NCBI GenBank assembly: GCA_029747015.1
Contig: JAKOGI010000331.1
Location: 124,001-188,000 of the forward strand
From: Carnegiea gigantea
Taxonomy: Eukaryota; Streptophyta; Magnoliopsida; Caryophyllales; Cactaceae
Direction: 5' to 3'
DNA: 64,000 bases
Below the pieces are notes generated by a model, which saw nothing but the letters and a program-made list of their open reading frames with translations, was not told the origin of the DNA and searched no databases. Each line of letters opens with the position of its first letter. Within the stretch, counting starts at the first letter, position 1. Positions 33,701 through 46,828 of this stretch are shown here, piece after piece. Position numbers and translations under genes: made by a program.

Positions 33701-36059
33701 ATTTGAGTTTAAGGTACATATAAGGATATATTCCATAAACTAATGAAATGAACTAATTAGATAACATCCATATTGTATTATTACCTTATTTTTCCTATCT
33801 AAAAACTATTACCTTCTTTTTAAAATATCTGTATAGGTGTATTAATTTTTAAATGATTAGCTTCTATGAGCTATAGCAATTTTGAAAATGTTTCTAAAGG
33901 CATACATTTTGAACATCTTTTTAAAGAAGTTTTCAATAAAAAAGGTGATATGAAAAAGTTGGGTGAAAATATTTTCTTTTGGAAAGTGTTTGCACAAAAT
34001 TTAGTATATTGCTTGCATGTTTATAAATTGCTTAATTATATAAAAAAGTATATTCAAGTGCACATAAGACCGCACATCTTTAGAATAAAATAAAATAAAA
34101 TTATGTAACAATTTTTTTTTTATGTCATCTCTATATTCAGGTATAAAATTTAACGTTAGTTTTCATAATCAATCTTTTATCAACAAAAGTCATTTCTCCA
34201 TTAAAGAGTGTTTTGTTATTCACATATTATGTTTTTAGTATATATATTAGAAAAATATGTGTAAGCTTTGCCATTTTGATTGAGGTACACAATGCTTTTA
34301 GATTAGCAATTGGATTCAACTAATATATAGATTGTATTACACTAAGTAATATTAAAAAATTACAGCAGATTGTTTTGAGATAGTAACTGAAACTTATAAA
34401 ATAGTTTTTTTTACTTCCAATTTGATAATGTAACTGAAAATTCGCATACATTTGATGAAAATTTGTTACAATTATAGGTCTTACAACTAAAAAAAACATA
34501 GATGGATTTAAAAAGCAGCTCATGGTTGCATTAACATTAATAAAAAAAGACAATTGTACAAACTGTTTTTTACAAAGAAAAAAAAAGAATATGATGTACA
34601 TTGTGCAAATTATTTCATTAAATTGGTTGCCTTAGTATTAATAAAAAAAGACAAATGCACAAATTATTTTTTTTAAAACAAAAAAGCGATGTAGAATGCA
34701 TATTTTGTTTCAATGGTTGTCTGACCAATCAAATGGATTTTTTTTTTCAATGGTTGCTTTCTCAGATATGAGACTATAATGCATCTATAATTTGGATGCA
34801 TTATCACCTTTAGAGGCACGATTGAAAATTCAACCATTTTAAATTTCTAAAAAGTGGAATTTAGCTGGAATACCTATCATAACAACTATAAAAGTTATGC
34901 ATAATTAGCTATGAGTACACAACTTTTGAGTAAAAATCATCAAATTTTTAATGTCTATTTTTTTAATATTGTACAGTATATACGCTATTTTTATGAAAAT
35001 TATATATAGGAGTAGGTCATTTGAGTTGCAATAGTACAATATTTTTAAGAGGAAAAAAAAATAATAATTTGGAAAAACAATATACGTGAATTTGTGTGGT
35101 AATTAAAATTAATTTGTTATTGTGTACTATTCTTGACTTGTCAACATATTAGTTTGTGCTTTGAACCCCATCCCCAAAAGTTTGTGCCTCCTAAGATAAC
35201 AACATCTCAAATGGACATGTGTTGTACTAATTTGTTTTAGATATTCTTGTAAAATCTGTGTACAATGGAAGACATAAAATAGATATAAATATGTGTACAA
35301 TTTGAGTTTCTTTAATTTCACCCTATAAATTTTTACCATTAATTAGTTAAATTAATGGATTAGTAAGCTCATTTCTTAAAAAGGTGGTATAATCTATTTT
35401 ATCAAATGCTTTAGATTTATTTATTTTCAGATCTTAATCACAATATTTAAAAATTTTTGAATATAGTTCTTCTTTTGTTATTTTTTACAAAATAAACATA
35501 AGCTCATGAAAAGCGAAACATACTTAATTTGTAGTATGCTTGGATCATAAATGATAAACAAAGGTAAAAGAAACATAATAAAAAGAAAATTATCGGACAT
35601 GATTCAAAAAATATGACCCAATTTGATAGACCATAAAAGAAGAAAGCAAATACAAAAAAGTTAAAATAATAAATACAGGTGAAAGCAACTGACTTTAAAT
35701 ATCATCAACCAATAGATTAATACGTAGGCAAAAATTTGCTAGTACAAAACTTAAAAGAAACAAGAACATATCCTTAACTTTATTCTGAAAGCAAAAATGA
35801 GACACATAAATTGAAGTCTTATCAAAAGAAAAATAATATAAGTAGAAATAGTATGTTAATCACTAATGGTCTGCTAATATTGATGATGATGATTAATGAT
35901 TATGTAATGCTGATAAACCTCTATTTTCGACCTCTTTTGAACTCATATTTGATCACTTCCCTCAAGGTTTTGGTGAGGAACTTTGAAGTGAAGAAGTCGA
36001 ATTAGCCTCCTTAGTCCTGAATTTTGCTCATTTATGATGTTTCACATTTTTAGGAGTTC
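30756..36059. other. Long AT-rich intergenic region, no gene seen
   Basis: I found no exon with a recognisable domain. There are several A/T runs. A patch at 32500-32640 repeats AAATTTCGAA-like words. The region 33250-33660 is less AT-rich but has no readable protein family. Open frames such as 32025-32369 minus are low-complexity Phe/Leu/Ser translations of T-rich DNA. Confidence 0.4.
34524..34725 (+). repeat. About 101-bp imperfect direct duplication
   Basis: GGTTGCATTAACATTAATAA at 34524 recurs as GGTTGCCTTAGTATTAATAA at 34625. Both are followed by AAAAAAGACAA and by TACAAA or CACAAA phrases at the same spacing. Confidence 0.55.
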
Positions 36060-37242
36060 TGTCGGAAAAAAACAAGAAAATCTGCTGATATTGGTTGAAA
36101 GGAGGACCAAGAAGACAAATTTCAAGTCAAGAAAAAAGTCAGTGGGATCCAGAGAATTGGCATGGGGACCCCATGCCATAGGCCCGGTCGTGCCACGCCG
36201 AAACCACGAAGAGATGGAATCCAAAGATATGGAACAGGGCCCCCGTGCCAGGTGGCACAACCGTGCCATGCTTCCTTCTTTCACGACTTAATTCTTTCTT
36301 TCGGGTTTCTGGGGTGTTATCTTGCAACTTTTTCGGGAGCATCCGGGAGAGACGATTTTTAGGGTTTTAATTCTGAATATTTTGCACACCTTGAGAGATT
36401 AGATTAAGGAGTTTTAATGGGGTGCTAATTGTTAAATCGATCTTGGCAATTAATTGGAGTATGTTTCTTTTCCCTTTCTTTTGCGATCTCAATCAAAGTT
36501 TACACTTTTAGTCATGTTTTTTAGATTTTTGTTCTTGTTTGTGATTATCGATATGATTAGAGGCTAAATTCTTAGTCTTGAATTGGGTATAGCCCCTATT
36601 ATGCGAAATTAAATCATGTTCTAAGTTTTTGAGAATTATGCCCATGGTTGTGATTTGAAATCTTACCTGGTATGCTAGGTGTTTGTTGGATTGCTCGAGA
36701 GAGATTTATTCACATTTCTGGATTAGGGTTTAGGAGTTCCTTGAAAGTTGAGTCCTTTATCTAGTGCAACATTGTAAGCGGTTGATTTTCCTGACGTGAA
36801 AACAGTTGGGGTTCAATTGGACATTCTTGATTACTCAATCTTGTGACTTTGATAATTCTAGTTCCATAAAAATAGACAATTGGGATCACTTAGTTAGTCT
36901 ATTGACCCTCAAGAGAAGGCATAGATGCTCTTCAAATTGTAATCTTTTCTACTTCAATTACTTTCATGGGCAGGTTTGCATGATTTAGTTTATGATACAC
37001 ATAGCATAATAGTGTGGTGAATCCTAATCTAGGACCTTTATTATAATTGAATTAGACAAACTCATTAGTTTTCAGCAGAATCGATTTGCTTTCTGATATC
37101 AATGAAATTAAGTGGACTCTTGCCAAAATTGAGTGTTGTAAGTCAATTTGGTGATTGAAAACAAGTTTCCTATAGACACGACCTATACTTGCTAGTTGCC
37201 AGTTACAGTTACGCCGTGCACTTGTGGTAGTTTTACACAACA
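36060..37242 (+). repeat. 5' LTR of the Athila element
   Basis: It runs from TGTCGGAAAA to CACAACA and matches 46829-48019 throughout. It contains the 19-base perfect palindrome GGCATGGGGACCCCATGCC at 36159-36177 and a second GC dyad, GTGCCAGGTGGCACAACCG (from about 36244). Confidence 0.88.
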
Positions 37243-37248
37243 AGTTTT

Positions 37249-37266
37249 TGGCACTGTTGATGAGGA
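37249..37266 (+). other. Primer binding site of the Athila element
   Basis: TGGCACTGTTGATGAGGA differs at five positions, mostly transitions, from TGGCGCCGTTGCCGGGGA, the tRNA-Asp-type PBS of Athila and Tat elements. It starts six bases after the LTR. Confidence 0.8.
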
Positions 37267-37497
37267 ATTTGTTTCTTTCAGCATCTAAAGTGAACAAAAC
37301 ACTCTAGATTAGGCTTTTTCTTTTTCTCTTTTGCTTCTTTGAGCCTTACTTGAACTTGTTTACGCTTAGTGTAGTTTGTGGCTTTGTATGCACAAGCATA
37401 ATCAAGGGAATTAACAACCTATTCCTTTTGACCTGGAGATAGAACCTACTGCACGAAGACTAAGCGGTGCGAGAATGAAGTAGCAGGAGCAAATATT

Positions 37498-38357
37498 ATG
37501 GCTGAAAGAGATCCTAGGGTGCTATGGGACTACGTCTTACTACAAGCAACCGACATCACCTCCTCTATTGTGAGCCCTAACGTTGAAGGCAATAACTTCG
37601 AGTTATGGCCTGCTCTTATTTCTTTTGTGGAGAAGAATCAATTTGGAGGGCGTCCTACGGAGAGCCCCCATATCCACCTTCGCAACTTTCTAGCAAAGTA
37701 TGATACGATCATGCTTAACGGGGTCTTCGCTGACGTAATTAGGTTGAGGCTCTTACCATTCTCGCTAAAAGGCAGAGCCAATGACAGACTTCTAAATAAA
37801 GAGTCTAACTCCTTCACCGCCTGGGAGGCTCTATCAAAAGTCTTCCTCAACAAGTATTTCCCGCCATGCAAGACCACTAAGTTAAGAGCGAAAATTACCT
37901 TTTTCGCTCAATGAGGTGATGAATCTTTATATGAAGTGTGGGAGAGGTTCAAGGACCTTCAACACCATTGCCCTCACCATGAAGTACCCAACTGGCTCCT
38001 AATCGAAACCTTCTACAATGGACTGGACCAGTAACTGAAGATGTCCATTGATGCTACAGCTGGCGGCGCAGTCATCGGGAAGTCGATTGAGGCCGTGAGA
38101 GCCTTATTGCAGGAAATGACCTCTAATAACTATCACTGGTCCAGTGAGAGAGCGACCTCGAAAAGGACCAGTGGGAATTTATAGAGTTAATGCTGTGGAC
38201 TTGCTTGCCAGCAAGATTGATGCCCTTGCACAGCGTTTTGACAGGCTTGGGACTCCTTTTTCAGGAAATCCATTAGGGAGCTTTGCTGATACAATGTTTG
38301 TGGTTGGGGCCTTATGTGATATCTGTGGCATTCAAGGCCATATTGCTGCCGAGTGTT
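37498..38357 (+). pseudogene. Athila Gag, interrupted
   Basis: The ATG at 37498 starts a Gag with the Athila phrases NNFELWPALISF, HIHLRNFLAKYD, IRLRLLPFSLKG and AWEALSKVFLNKYFPP. A TGA at 37912 and a TAA near 38032 interrupt it. Reading on in the same frame gives LYEVWERFKDL, FYNGL and EMTSNNYHW, all expected Gag signatures. A frameshift near 38144 leads to the zinc knuckle CDICGIQGHIAAEC, which ends at TAA 38358. It cannot make a full Gag. Confidence 0.88.
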
Positions 38358-38805
38358 AATCCACTTTTCAGAGAGTTGAGCATGCCAATGCTACACAAAG
38401 CTTCAACCCACGACCATAAAATAACCCTTACTCAAACATTTACAACTTTGGTTGGAGAAATCACACAAACTTCTCCTACTACAACAACAACCCCATTCCA
38501 CCCAATGCCCCTCAACCACAACCCCCTGGTTTTTAATATAGGGCCCCCACAACCCGCCTTCCCAACAACCTCTTTAACCAAAGTCCAATCTGAAGACTCT
38601 TATGAAGCGCTTTATCGTGACTCAAACCAAGACAAATGAGGCACTGGGTGAGTCAATTAGTCAATTGAGCTCAAAATTTGAGACCATGACCACTCACCAA
38701 AAGATGATGGAGAATCAGATCACTCATATTGCACAGCAGGTGGGCCATTTGTTTAGACCCTAGGGGCATTTACCAGGTTAACTTGAGACCAACCCCAAAG
38801 GTCAG

Positions 38806-39897
38806 ATGAATGTCATCACATTGAGGAGTGGTAAAGAGTTGGAGAGTCCTCAGGTGCCTATGAGGGAGGACGGGAGAGAGTTTAATAATGAGGGTAATGT
38901 TAAGAAGGAGGTCCCTACTGAGACTCCAAGTGATAGGGTCCAGACTGAAAAGTCTAAGGAGGTTCAAGCTGAGCATGTTTCACCTCCAGTGAAGTCTTAC
39001 AAGCCTCCTATTCCATATCCCCAGAGGCTAGTGAAGGCTAGGGAGGAGCACAAGTATGGGAAGTTCTTGGAGATGTTATAGAAGTTCCACATCAACATTC
39101 TCTTTTTGGAGGCTATCATTGACATGCCTTCTTATGCAATATTCCTTAAGGATTTACTCTCCAACAAAGAAAAACTGCTTAAGAATGCCACAATGTCTCT
39201 TACTAAGAAGTACAATGCTATTATTTAAAACAAGCTCCCTCTTAAGCTCTCAAATCCAAGAAGTTTTTTCATCCCTTGTTTAGTTGGGGATGTTACCATT
39301 AGCAGGACACTATGTGATCTTGGGACTAGTGTGAGCCTCATCCCTTACTCCATCTATAAGAAGCTGCAAGTGGAGGACCTGAAACCCACTACTATTTTTT
39401 TACAGCTTGCTGATAGATCCGTTAAGTACCCTATGGGTATTCTTGAGGATGTCCTACTGTAACTGGGTAAGTTCTTTATTCCATGTGAGTTTATTGTCAT
39501 GGAGATAGAGGAGGATTCCCACATCCTTATCATCCTTGGGAGACCTTTCTTGGCTACTGCGAGAGCCATAATTATTGTGAAGAATGGCAAGCTCTCCCTT
39601 CAAGTAAGGGATGAAAAGGTGGAATTCAGTTTACCACAATCCATGATCTCTCCCACTCTAGACGACACGTATTGCAGAGTTGATGTGCTGGAGAAAACAC
39701 TCAGTCAGGCAACCATGACTTGCCATTCTGTAGAGGATCCCCTGGAAGCCGCTTTGATCGGCTGCCCTGCGATCAGGTCCCATTCGAGAGAGAAGGAGGA
39801 GTATGCTAGACTCCTCATTGCATCCACTGCCTACACGCATAGGCAGTCCTCCAAGGAGGTTCTTATTATAGAGGAGCTCGCTACCAAGGAGAAGAAG
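38806..39897 (+). pseudogene. Athila Gag-Pol linker and protease, interrupted
   Basis: The frame from 38806 reads NVITLRSGKELESP and YKPPIPYPQRL, the conserved linker of Athila elements. After TAG 39079-39081 and frame changes, the protease follows with CDLGTSVSLIPYS (about 39310-39350; active site DLGTS, the usual DLGAS with one change) and HILIILGRPFLATARA (near 39520). The part from 39499 to 39897 is open. Confidence 0.82.
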
Positions 39898-40159
39898 TAG
39901 AGTCCATCAAAGGTAGAGTTGAAGCCTCTACCTTCTTATCTCAGGTATGAGTTTCTGGACCCTGATTATAAGTTCCCTGTTATTGTTAGTGCTAAACTAG
40001 ATGGCCCTTAACTAGAAAAACTGTTAGATGTGCTTGGAGAGCATTTGGGGTGCCATTGGTTATAACATTGATGATATTAAGGGACTCAGTCCCTTCCTAT
40101 GCATGCATTGCATCTTACTTAATGAAGGTTATCGATCTTCCTGACAATCTCAGAACCGT

Positions 40160-41435
40160 TTAAATCCTAACATGCAAGAGGTTGTGAAAAAAGAGGTTGT
40201 CAAACTGCTTGATGCTAGAATCATCTACCCTATCTCCGATAGTGAATAGGTGAGTCCAGTTCAGGTAGTTCTAAAAAAGCGTGGAATGATCGTCATCAAG
40301 AATGAGTGTGATGAGCTCATTTCTACTAGGACTGTTACCGGGTGGCATATATGCATTGATTACTGTAGGTTGAATCAAGCCACCCGGAAAGATCATTTTT
40401 CCCTTCCCTTCATTGATCAGATGCGGGAAAGGTTGGCCAGACACTATCTCTTTTGTTACCTGGATGGGTATTAAGGTTTCTTTCAGATTCCTGTCCACCG
40501 AAGTGATTAGGAAAAGACGACGTTCACATGCCCTTATGGCATCTTTGCTTATCGTAGGTGGGTTGTGTAACGCCTCTATCACTTTTTAGCGGTACATGAC
40601 TGCTATATTATCTAATTTTATTGAGAACATCATGGAGGTGTTCATGGATGACTTTTCTATCTATGGAGGTACCTTTGAGTTGTGTTTAGAAAATCTTACC
40701 AAGATACTTCGCAGATGTGACGAAGTCAATTTTGTATTGAATTAGAAAAAATGCCACTTCATGGTGCAAGAAAGAGTAGTTTTGGGTCATGTCATATCTG
40801 ACAAAGCCATCGAGGTAGACAAGGTTAAGATAAAGGTTATTGAGCGATTGCTACCTCTTACTTTTGTAAAAGAGGTGTGGAGTTTCCCTTATCATGCGAG
40901 ATTTTATCGCCTCTTCATCAAGGACTTCTCCAAGATTGCTAAACCTCTGACTCAACTCTTAGCCAAGTGTTTACTGATGAGTACCATGAGGCTTTTTGTA
41001 GGATTAAACAGGCACTGATTTCTGCCCCCATTGTACAATCCTGATAGGGATCTCTCTTTTGAGATCATGTGTGATTCCAGTGACCATGCGGTAGGGGCAG
41101 TTTTGTGGTAGCATAGGGATAAGAAGCCCGTTGTGATCCACTATATTAGTAGAACATTGGATGAGGCTCAACAGAACTACCCCACTATAGAAGAGGAGTT
41201 GCTTGCAGTGGCGTATGCAATGGAGACGTTTTGATCTTATCTCCTTTGCTCCAAAATCATTGTATACACTGACCATTCAGCTCTCAAGCACCTCCTTGAG
41301 AAGAAGGATATGAAGCCTCGCCTCATCCGGTGGATATTGCTTCTGTAGGAGTTTGACTTGGAGATCAAGGATAAGGCAGGGGCCGAGAATGTCGTTGCTG
41401 ACCATCTGTCCAGGCTCATTGTTGAGAGCCAAGGT
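40160..41435 (+). pseudogene. Athila reverse transcriptase and RNase H, interrupted
   Basis: RT is recognisable by HICIDYCRLNQATRKDHF (about 40345), LPFIDQMRERLA and the catalytic FMDD at 40641-40652. HVISDKAIEVDK (near 40790) and the thumb segment up to about 40970 follow. RNase H follows with IMCDSSDHAVGAVL (near 41065), [26 protein letters not shown] and the closing ADHLSRL (near 41400). At least six stops and several frameshifts break it, for example TAA in LDGY* (40473), TAG in VLW* (near 41110) and TGA in ETF* (near 41232). Confidence 0.85.
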
Positions 41436-41470
41436 GCCCCCTCAATGATGCTTTTCTTGACGAGCATCTC

Positions 41471-42740
41471 ATGGCCATCTCTATGGAGCAAGCCCCATGG
41501 TTCCCTAAATTTGAAAACTATTTAGCCTCGAAGATTTTCCTATATGATCTCTCCTCCCATCAGAAGAAGAAGTTCTTCCATGATATCATGATGTACTTTT
41601 GGGAGGAGCCATTCCTATACAAGTTGTGTAAGAATGACATCTACAGGCATTGCCTCCCTAAGGAGAACATTCAGAGCGTGATTTCCCGTTGTCACGACTC
41701 CCCATACGGAGGGCATACTAGTACCTCTAAGACCGCTAGGAAGGTGCTCCAAGCGGTTTTGTTTTGGCCCTCCCTATTCAAGGATGTGCACAACTGCGTC
41801 CGTTCGTGTGATCGTTGCCAATGGATGGGCAACTTGTCCCGGACGAATGAAATACCCCTCAACTTCATCCTTAAAGTTGAGATATTTGATATTTGGGGCA
41901 TCGATGCAACAAGTATATTTTGGTTGCTGTGGACTACATCTCCAAGTGGGTGGAGGCCACGGCTAGCCCTACTAATGACTCAAGGGTAGTGGCTTAGCTA
42001 TTCAAGAGGATAATTTTCCTTGTTTTGGGGTCTCGAGGGTGCTTATTAGTGATAACGGGACGCACTTCACCGAGAAGAAACTTGAGGCCTTGTTGAAGAA
42101 ATATAGGGTGCACTACATGTATAGCCTTGGCTACCATCCTCAGACAAGTGGCCAAGTTGAGGTCTCCAACCAAGAAATTAAGTCAATTTTAGAGAAGTCT
42201 GTTGCGAGATCCTACAACGATTGGACAGATAAATTTGGTGACACTCTTTGGGCTTATCGGACAGCATTCAGGATTCCAATCAGGACCACTCTGTTTCGAT
42301 TAGTTTATGGTAAACCATGCCACCTCCCCGTGGAATTAGAGCACAAGGCCTACTGGGCCATCAAGCATCTCAACCTCGACTTGAAATCCACAGGAGAGAG
42401 AAGATTGCTACCGTTAAATAAACTTGAGGAAATCCACTTGGATGCCTACAAAAGTTCTAGGATCTACAAGGAGAGAATGAAGAGGTGGCACGATAAATTC
42501 ATCAATTGTCATGAATTTTGAGAAGGTGACGTAGTCCTCATATTCAACTCCCGTTTGAAGCTCTTCCTAGGCAAGCTTCGCTCTAGATGGTCAGGCCCCT
42601 TCAAGGCATTGAAGGTCTATCCATACGGGGCTATAGAGATTGGCACATATGCCAACGGCTCATTCAAGGTGAATGGCTCTCGGTTGAAGCACTACATTGT
42701 CGGTGAGTCACTTAAGGGGAAGGTCAAGCTCGGGACCTAA
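41471..42740 (+). pseudogene. Athila integrase, interrupted
   Basis: The zinc finger is visible as CHDSPYGGHTS and CVRSCDRCQ (about 41690-41820). A frameshift and stop fall near 41900-42000. The second catalytic region LISDNGTHFTEKKLEALL starts near 42040. HPQTSGQVEVSNQEIK holds the catalytic Glu, and the Athila signature LPVELEHKAYWAIK is near 42325. The final basic segment ends at 42740 after one more stop (42519). RT and integrase order and these phrases place the element firmly in Athila. Confidence 0.87.
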
Positions 42741-43260
42741 AACAAGCGATTCTTGGGAGGCAATCCAAGCTTTTCTGCTTTCTTAAAAAAAAAAAAAACG
42801 AAAAGGGAAGCAAAGCCAAGAGTAGAGAATCAAGAGTGAGAAATAGCAAGTTAGCACGGGCACCGCGTGCCACAACCGAAACTGCAACAATAGAAACAGC
42901 AACTTGGCATGGGGCCCCCGTGCCAAGTGCCACGACCGTGCCAAGTCTTTTTCGAGGTAAAACCTAATTTCTCCTCCTTCCCTTCTCCTTCTTCTTTCAC
43001 TTGTCTTTTCTACTTTCTCTCTCTACACTCGATGCTCCCCTCTCGTTCACTCTCCCCGCACATTCCTCCCCCAAATCCTCAATTTTTCCCCCAAATTCCC
43101 CAATTCCGCTCACCTTCCTCTACTTCCCTTTCAAATTCCTCCTAATTTCATCCACCCCCTCACTTTCTCTCTTTAAAGCCTTAACCTCCATTATTGAGGT
43201 TCAAGCCATCTTCATCTTCCTCCACCTCCATAAGAACCCGATTTGTGTTCCAATTACCAT
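42741..43260 (+). promoter_or_regulatory. Leader of the downstream Athila frame, with GC-rich dyads
   Basis: Between the end of integrase and the next start codon lie GGGCACCGCGTGCCACAACC (42858-42877) and GGCATGGGGCCCCCGTGCC followed by GTGCCACGACCGTGCC (42906-42941). A long CT/CCC-rich stretch follows. The dyads repeat the module found in the LTRs of this element and in the gag leaders of elements B and D, here outside any LTR. Confidence 0.55.
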
Positions 43261-44560
43261 AATGGGAAGGAAGAGAGTTGGAGATGGCTCCAAGGCTTCT
43301 TCTGTGAACAAGAAGGCTTCAAGGGCAACCTCCTCTTTTGCTACGCCCTCCACCGCCAAAGGTAATAAAATGCTTACCATCTGATTCTCCCCACTAGTAC
43401 GAGGGGTTTGCATTTTCTTAGTGATGAACAAGGAGCCCGTCATAAGAACTTGACCACCAGGAAGACTAGTGAACAAATATTTCTTCATGTGGACTCCTTG
43501 AGGACTTTAGGTTTACTTGATGATATGATGAGTCCCATTCGAAACTTAGGGTGGACGGAGTATGTGAGATGCAATGCACGTTTTATGACCGCCTAATGTT
43601 AGAATTTTTGAGTTCCTTGAAGGTAAATTAGGATGGCAAGTATAGGGGTCAAGAGGTAGACATCACCTTCCGCATGTTTAACGTGGACCACCGGATGAGT
43701 CTGCGGATGTTTAATGAATTGTTGAAACTGCCAGTAGTTAAGGGTGCATATGGGGATGTCCCCGCCTTATGGAGACCAGCCCCAGTTTGGATGAGCATTA
43801 CTTGCTCCAAATGGAAGACCTACATGAATAGGTTCGGGCGACCTAGAGCCTTTGACCGCCGACAAGTCAAGGCCCCCGATATTTGCGATATCAATCTCTA
43901 CTACCTATAATTTTCGACCGCGAATATCATTTTCGGTCAAAACAACAGCCAAAATGAGTGTAGGAAGGCAGAATTGTTTATTATTTGGTGTGCATTGTCT
44001 GACACCCCTATTGACACTGGAGCCTTCATCATCTATCACTTAGCGGAAGTGGCCAAGACTAAATATAAGAATGTCCTAAGCATTGGGGGCACGCTTACTG
44101 CCATCGCCTAAGCCCTAGGACATAGTGACAAGTTCACTCATCTTGAGCCTCATTTCTTGGGGGGTCAACTTGACGTTGCTACCCTCCACCCCATGATCAT
44201 CATAAAGAACAAGGGCAGCACCATTAGGTATCCCCATCATAAGTAAATCCTCTTCGCTCTCCCTAATGTTGAGCGCACTAGTGTGTTTAACAAGAGAAAT
44301 TAGAATTGTGATCGAGTGAAGATTAGAGAGAAGATGCTACCTAGAGAAGATTAGGTAGTTGATGATGACGAGGAGGAGTACGATGATGATGATAAGGGTG
44401 ATGATGATGAAGGTCAGGAGGGGCCTGAGACTGGGGGCACCCATGTTGAGGATGAGCCCATGCCACAACCCCACTTTCACCAACCACCCCCCTTTGAGAT
44501 GGGAGGGTCCTCTTCTTCGGCCTCAATGCAGTTTGACACCATCTTCCTCTAATCCTTCTT
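43261..44560 (+). pseudogene. ATHILA ORF-1-like reading frame downstream of pol, decayed
   Basis: The ATG at 43261 begins MGRKRVGDGSKASS, followed by a Ser/Thr/Lys-rich start. After a frame change, HFLSDEQGARHKNL, LRTLGLLDDMM and LEFLSSLKV follow. These resemble the ATHILA ORF-1 family, which lies between pol and the 3' LTR in such elements. Later pieces (FRMFNVDHRMSLRMFNELL, APDICDINLYYL) continue it, and an acidic Asp/Glu stretch (44359-44420) closes the readable part. Many stops are present. The protein's role is unknown even in intact copies; no membrane segment is visible, so an envelope role is not supported here. Confidence 0.7.
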
Positions 44561-45004
44561 TGCACTCCAAATGGAGGTGTCCGGTATTTGAGAGAGATGC
44601 ATCGGCATACATAAAGACACCCATCGTCTGTCTAGACGAAAGGAGTCTATTAAGGAGGGGGTAATGTCCTTCCGCAGGTTTGTCAACTACTAAGAAGAGA
44701 GAGAACTGAGGTGGATTCAGTGAGACGAGGAGCAGGCAATTTGGGAAGCCGGCGAGTATGAAGAGCGGCGGAGGACGAATAACTTGATCTGACGATAATC
44801 CGAGTCCATTAGGCAGTAGGAGGTGCGCTTCCGCACCTGCCCGGGCAGTCACAGGGGCTCATCGTCATTTCCATCGTTCGATCAGGGCCATTCGACATCT
44901 TTCTCACAGTTTTCTCCGCACTTTTGGCTGCCTCCTAGTCCTGATGGCCCCTAGTAACTATGAGTTATACCCCTTCTCCCCTTTATTTCTCATGGCTACT
45001 TCTT

Positions 45005-45055
45005 TCAGTGAGGACAATGAACAGCTCACACATAGGGGGGTGAGCTCATGAGCTC
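45005..45055 (+). other. Conserved GAGGACAATGAA...GGGGGGTG box of Athila elements
   Basis: GTGAGGACAATGAACAGCTC followed by ACACATAGGGGGGTGAGC recalls the internal purine-rich box seen after the last reading frame of Athila elements. A related phrase (TTGAGGACAAACAACGAAG) stands just before the 3' LTR at about 46806-46824, where the polypurine tract should be, but it has lost its G run. Confidence 0.5.
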
Positions 45056-46828
45056 TAGGATGATTGTAATGTTATTTCTAGTGGGTTTGGATGTGATCTG
45101 TGATTGGTTATAGTGTGCATATATCTCCTTGCATCTAGCACGCTTGCATTTAGATTTTAGTTTTCATTCTAGCTTAGGTGCATATCTAGGGTGCATTAGT
45201 CATAGTTTTATTTTCTGTATTAGGAAGGCATATAGGACATTGCATTTAGGTAGGTAGTGCATTGTATATATCTTCTTCCTAACCATTGATCTAAAGTGGA
45301 GACGTGTTGAGTAGGGTTCTACAAGATTGCGAGGTAATCCTTCTAACTCTTCTCTTTATTCATCAGCTTATTGATCCTCTAATTAGGTTTATTGCTTTGA
45401 AAAAAAAAGAAAAAAATTTGAAAACCTCTCCTATGATGACATTCAAGGGGTGATGAGTTGGATTGATGGGTTTGGTAATCCGAAAACCAATGATGCCTGA
45501 TTTCAGCAAATATCTTGATGAGTTGGACTGTGACAATTGTTTGGATTTCGTGGTTATGTGTTTATGCATTTGCCCATGAGAATTATTATGACATGGTTGT
45601 GGAGCTTTGGTAGTTGGCCAATCTTTTGAGTTAGTCTTAAGACTGTGATAGAATAACCGGGGAGACTTTTTGAGCCATAATGACTATTCATTCTATAGAG
45701 TCTTAAACCTTCTTTCATGAATGCAAAACCCTCTAGTGCTTGCATCTCCATAGTTTAGCATAACTTTCCTCGAAATCACATTTGACTTATACATAGCTCT
45801 AATATGGTTGAGGCATTTAGTGGTTTCATGCACTACATAAGCCAAAAAGCCACCGCATGACACTATGCCCTTTTTATTACCCCTTTTGTGCCTTTCCTTT
45901 CATTTGCTTTACCACCATCTGCTTAACCCTTGGCCTAAAATGATTTCCTATCTTAAGCCAAGTAGTGGAGCAACGCAGTAAGACACCTTAGGAGTTTGCT
46001 TATTGGTGCATTTTGGTGGTTTGCAAGGGGTTGTGATCCTTGTTTTAATCTCTTTGGATTGGGAGTTGGAACTTTGCTTGGCCCTTGCCATTCTCTCTCG
46101 TTCTTGTAACAAAAGAAAAAAAAAAAAAAGAGAAGAGAAAAAAAGCAACATTGAAGAGAAGGGAGAGAAAAATAGAAAAGAAGAAACAATCATTGAAAAA
46201 AAATGTGTGTTAAGTCGTTCCAACCCCTTCCAACTATCTTCTGCGAGGATGTTATTGATGGTTAGTTTGATGGTTTGGTGTGGATGCTATTGCTCTAAGC
46301 TATTTGGCTACTTAGCTTTGTTTTCGCAAAATAATTCCCTCCTTACCCTTCAACTTTGCCCCATTACAACCCTTGAAAAGTCTTAATGATTGACATTTGT
46401 GTACTTTTGTCCTAAGTGATGGAGAGTCGAGAGTTTTGCTAAGCCTACGGTAGTTTGTTTGCATTAAGAGCGGTTTTGAGTGAAATGTTGTTTATCCTTA
46501 AACACATGAGAGGAGTGTTCCCCTTTCTCCCTATAAGTGAGGATCTACCAGCTTGTCTATCTCACCAATCGCTAGGGGAAGGCATGATCTATCTAGTGGT
46601 TCAATACGAGGTATATACTCTTGCATGGCTATGTGATTCTTCATTCTGTTGTGGAACATGTGTTTTGGGAAATGAAAGTTTTGCCTTGGTTAAGTATCTT
46701 GGTTGTGAACCACCCTACCCATTGATTTGCTCATCATTGCTTGCCTAAGGAGGCTGATATATTGAGGTGAGCTTCTTCCCATTGATTCTTGATTGATAAC
46801 CTTGCTTGAGGACAAACAACGAAGCTCC
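45056..46828. other. Non-coding 3' region of the Athila element
   Basis: There are about 1.8 kb without a readable frame between the purine box and the 3' LTR. An A/G-rich stretch at 46108-46205 contains a 15-base A run. Confidence 0.5.

Noticed and set aside
43261..44560. Envelope-like gene, hence an endogenous retrovirus-like element
   Set aside because: The frame resembles the ATHILA ORF-1 family and shows no signal peptide or membrane segment.
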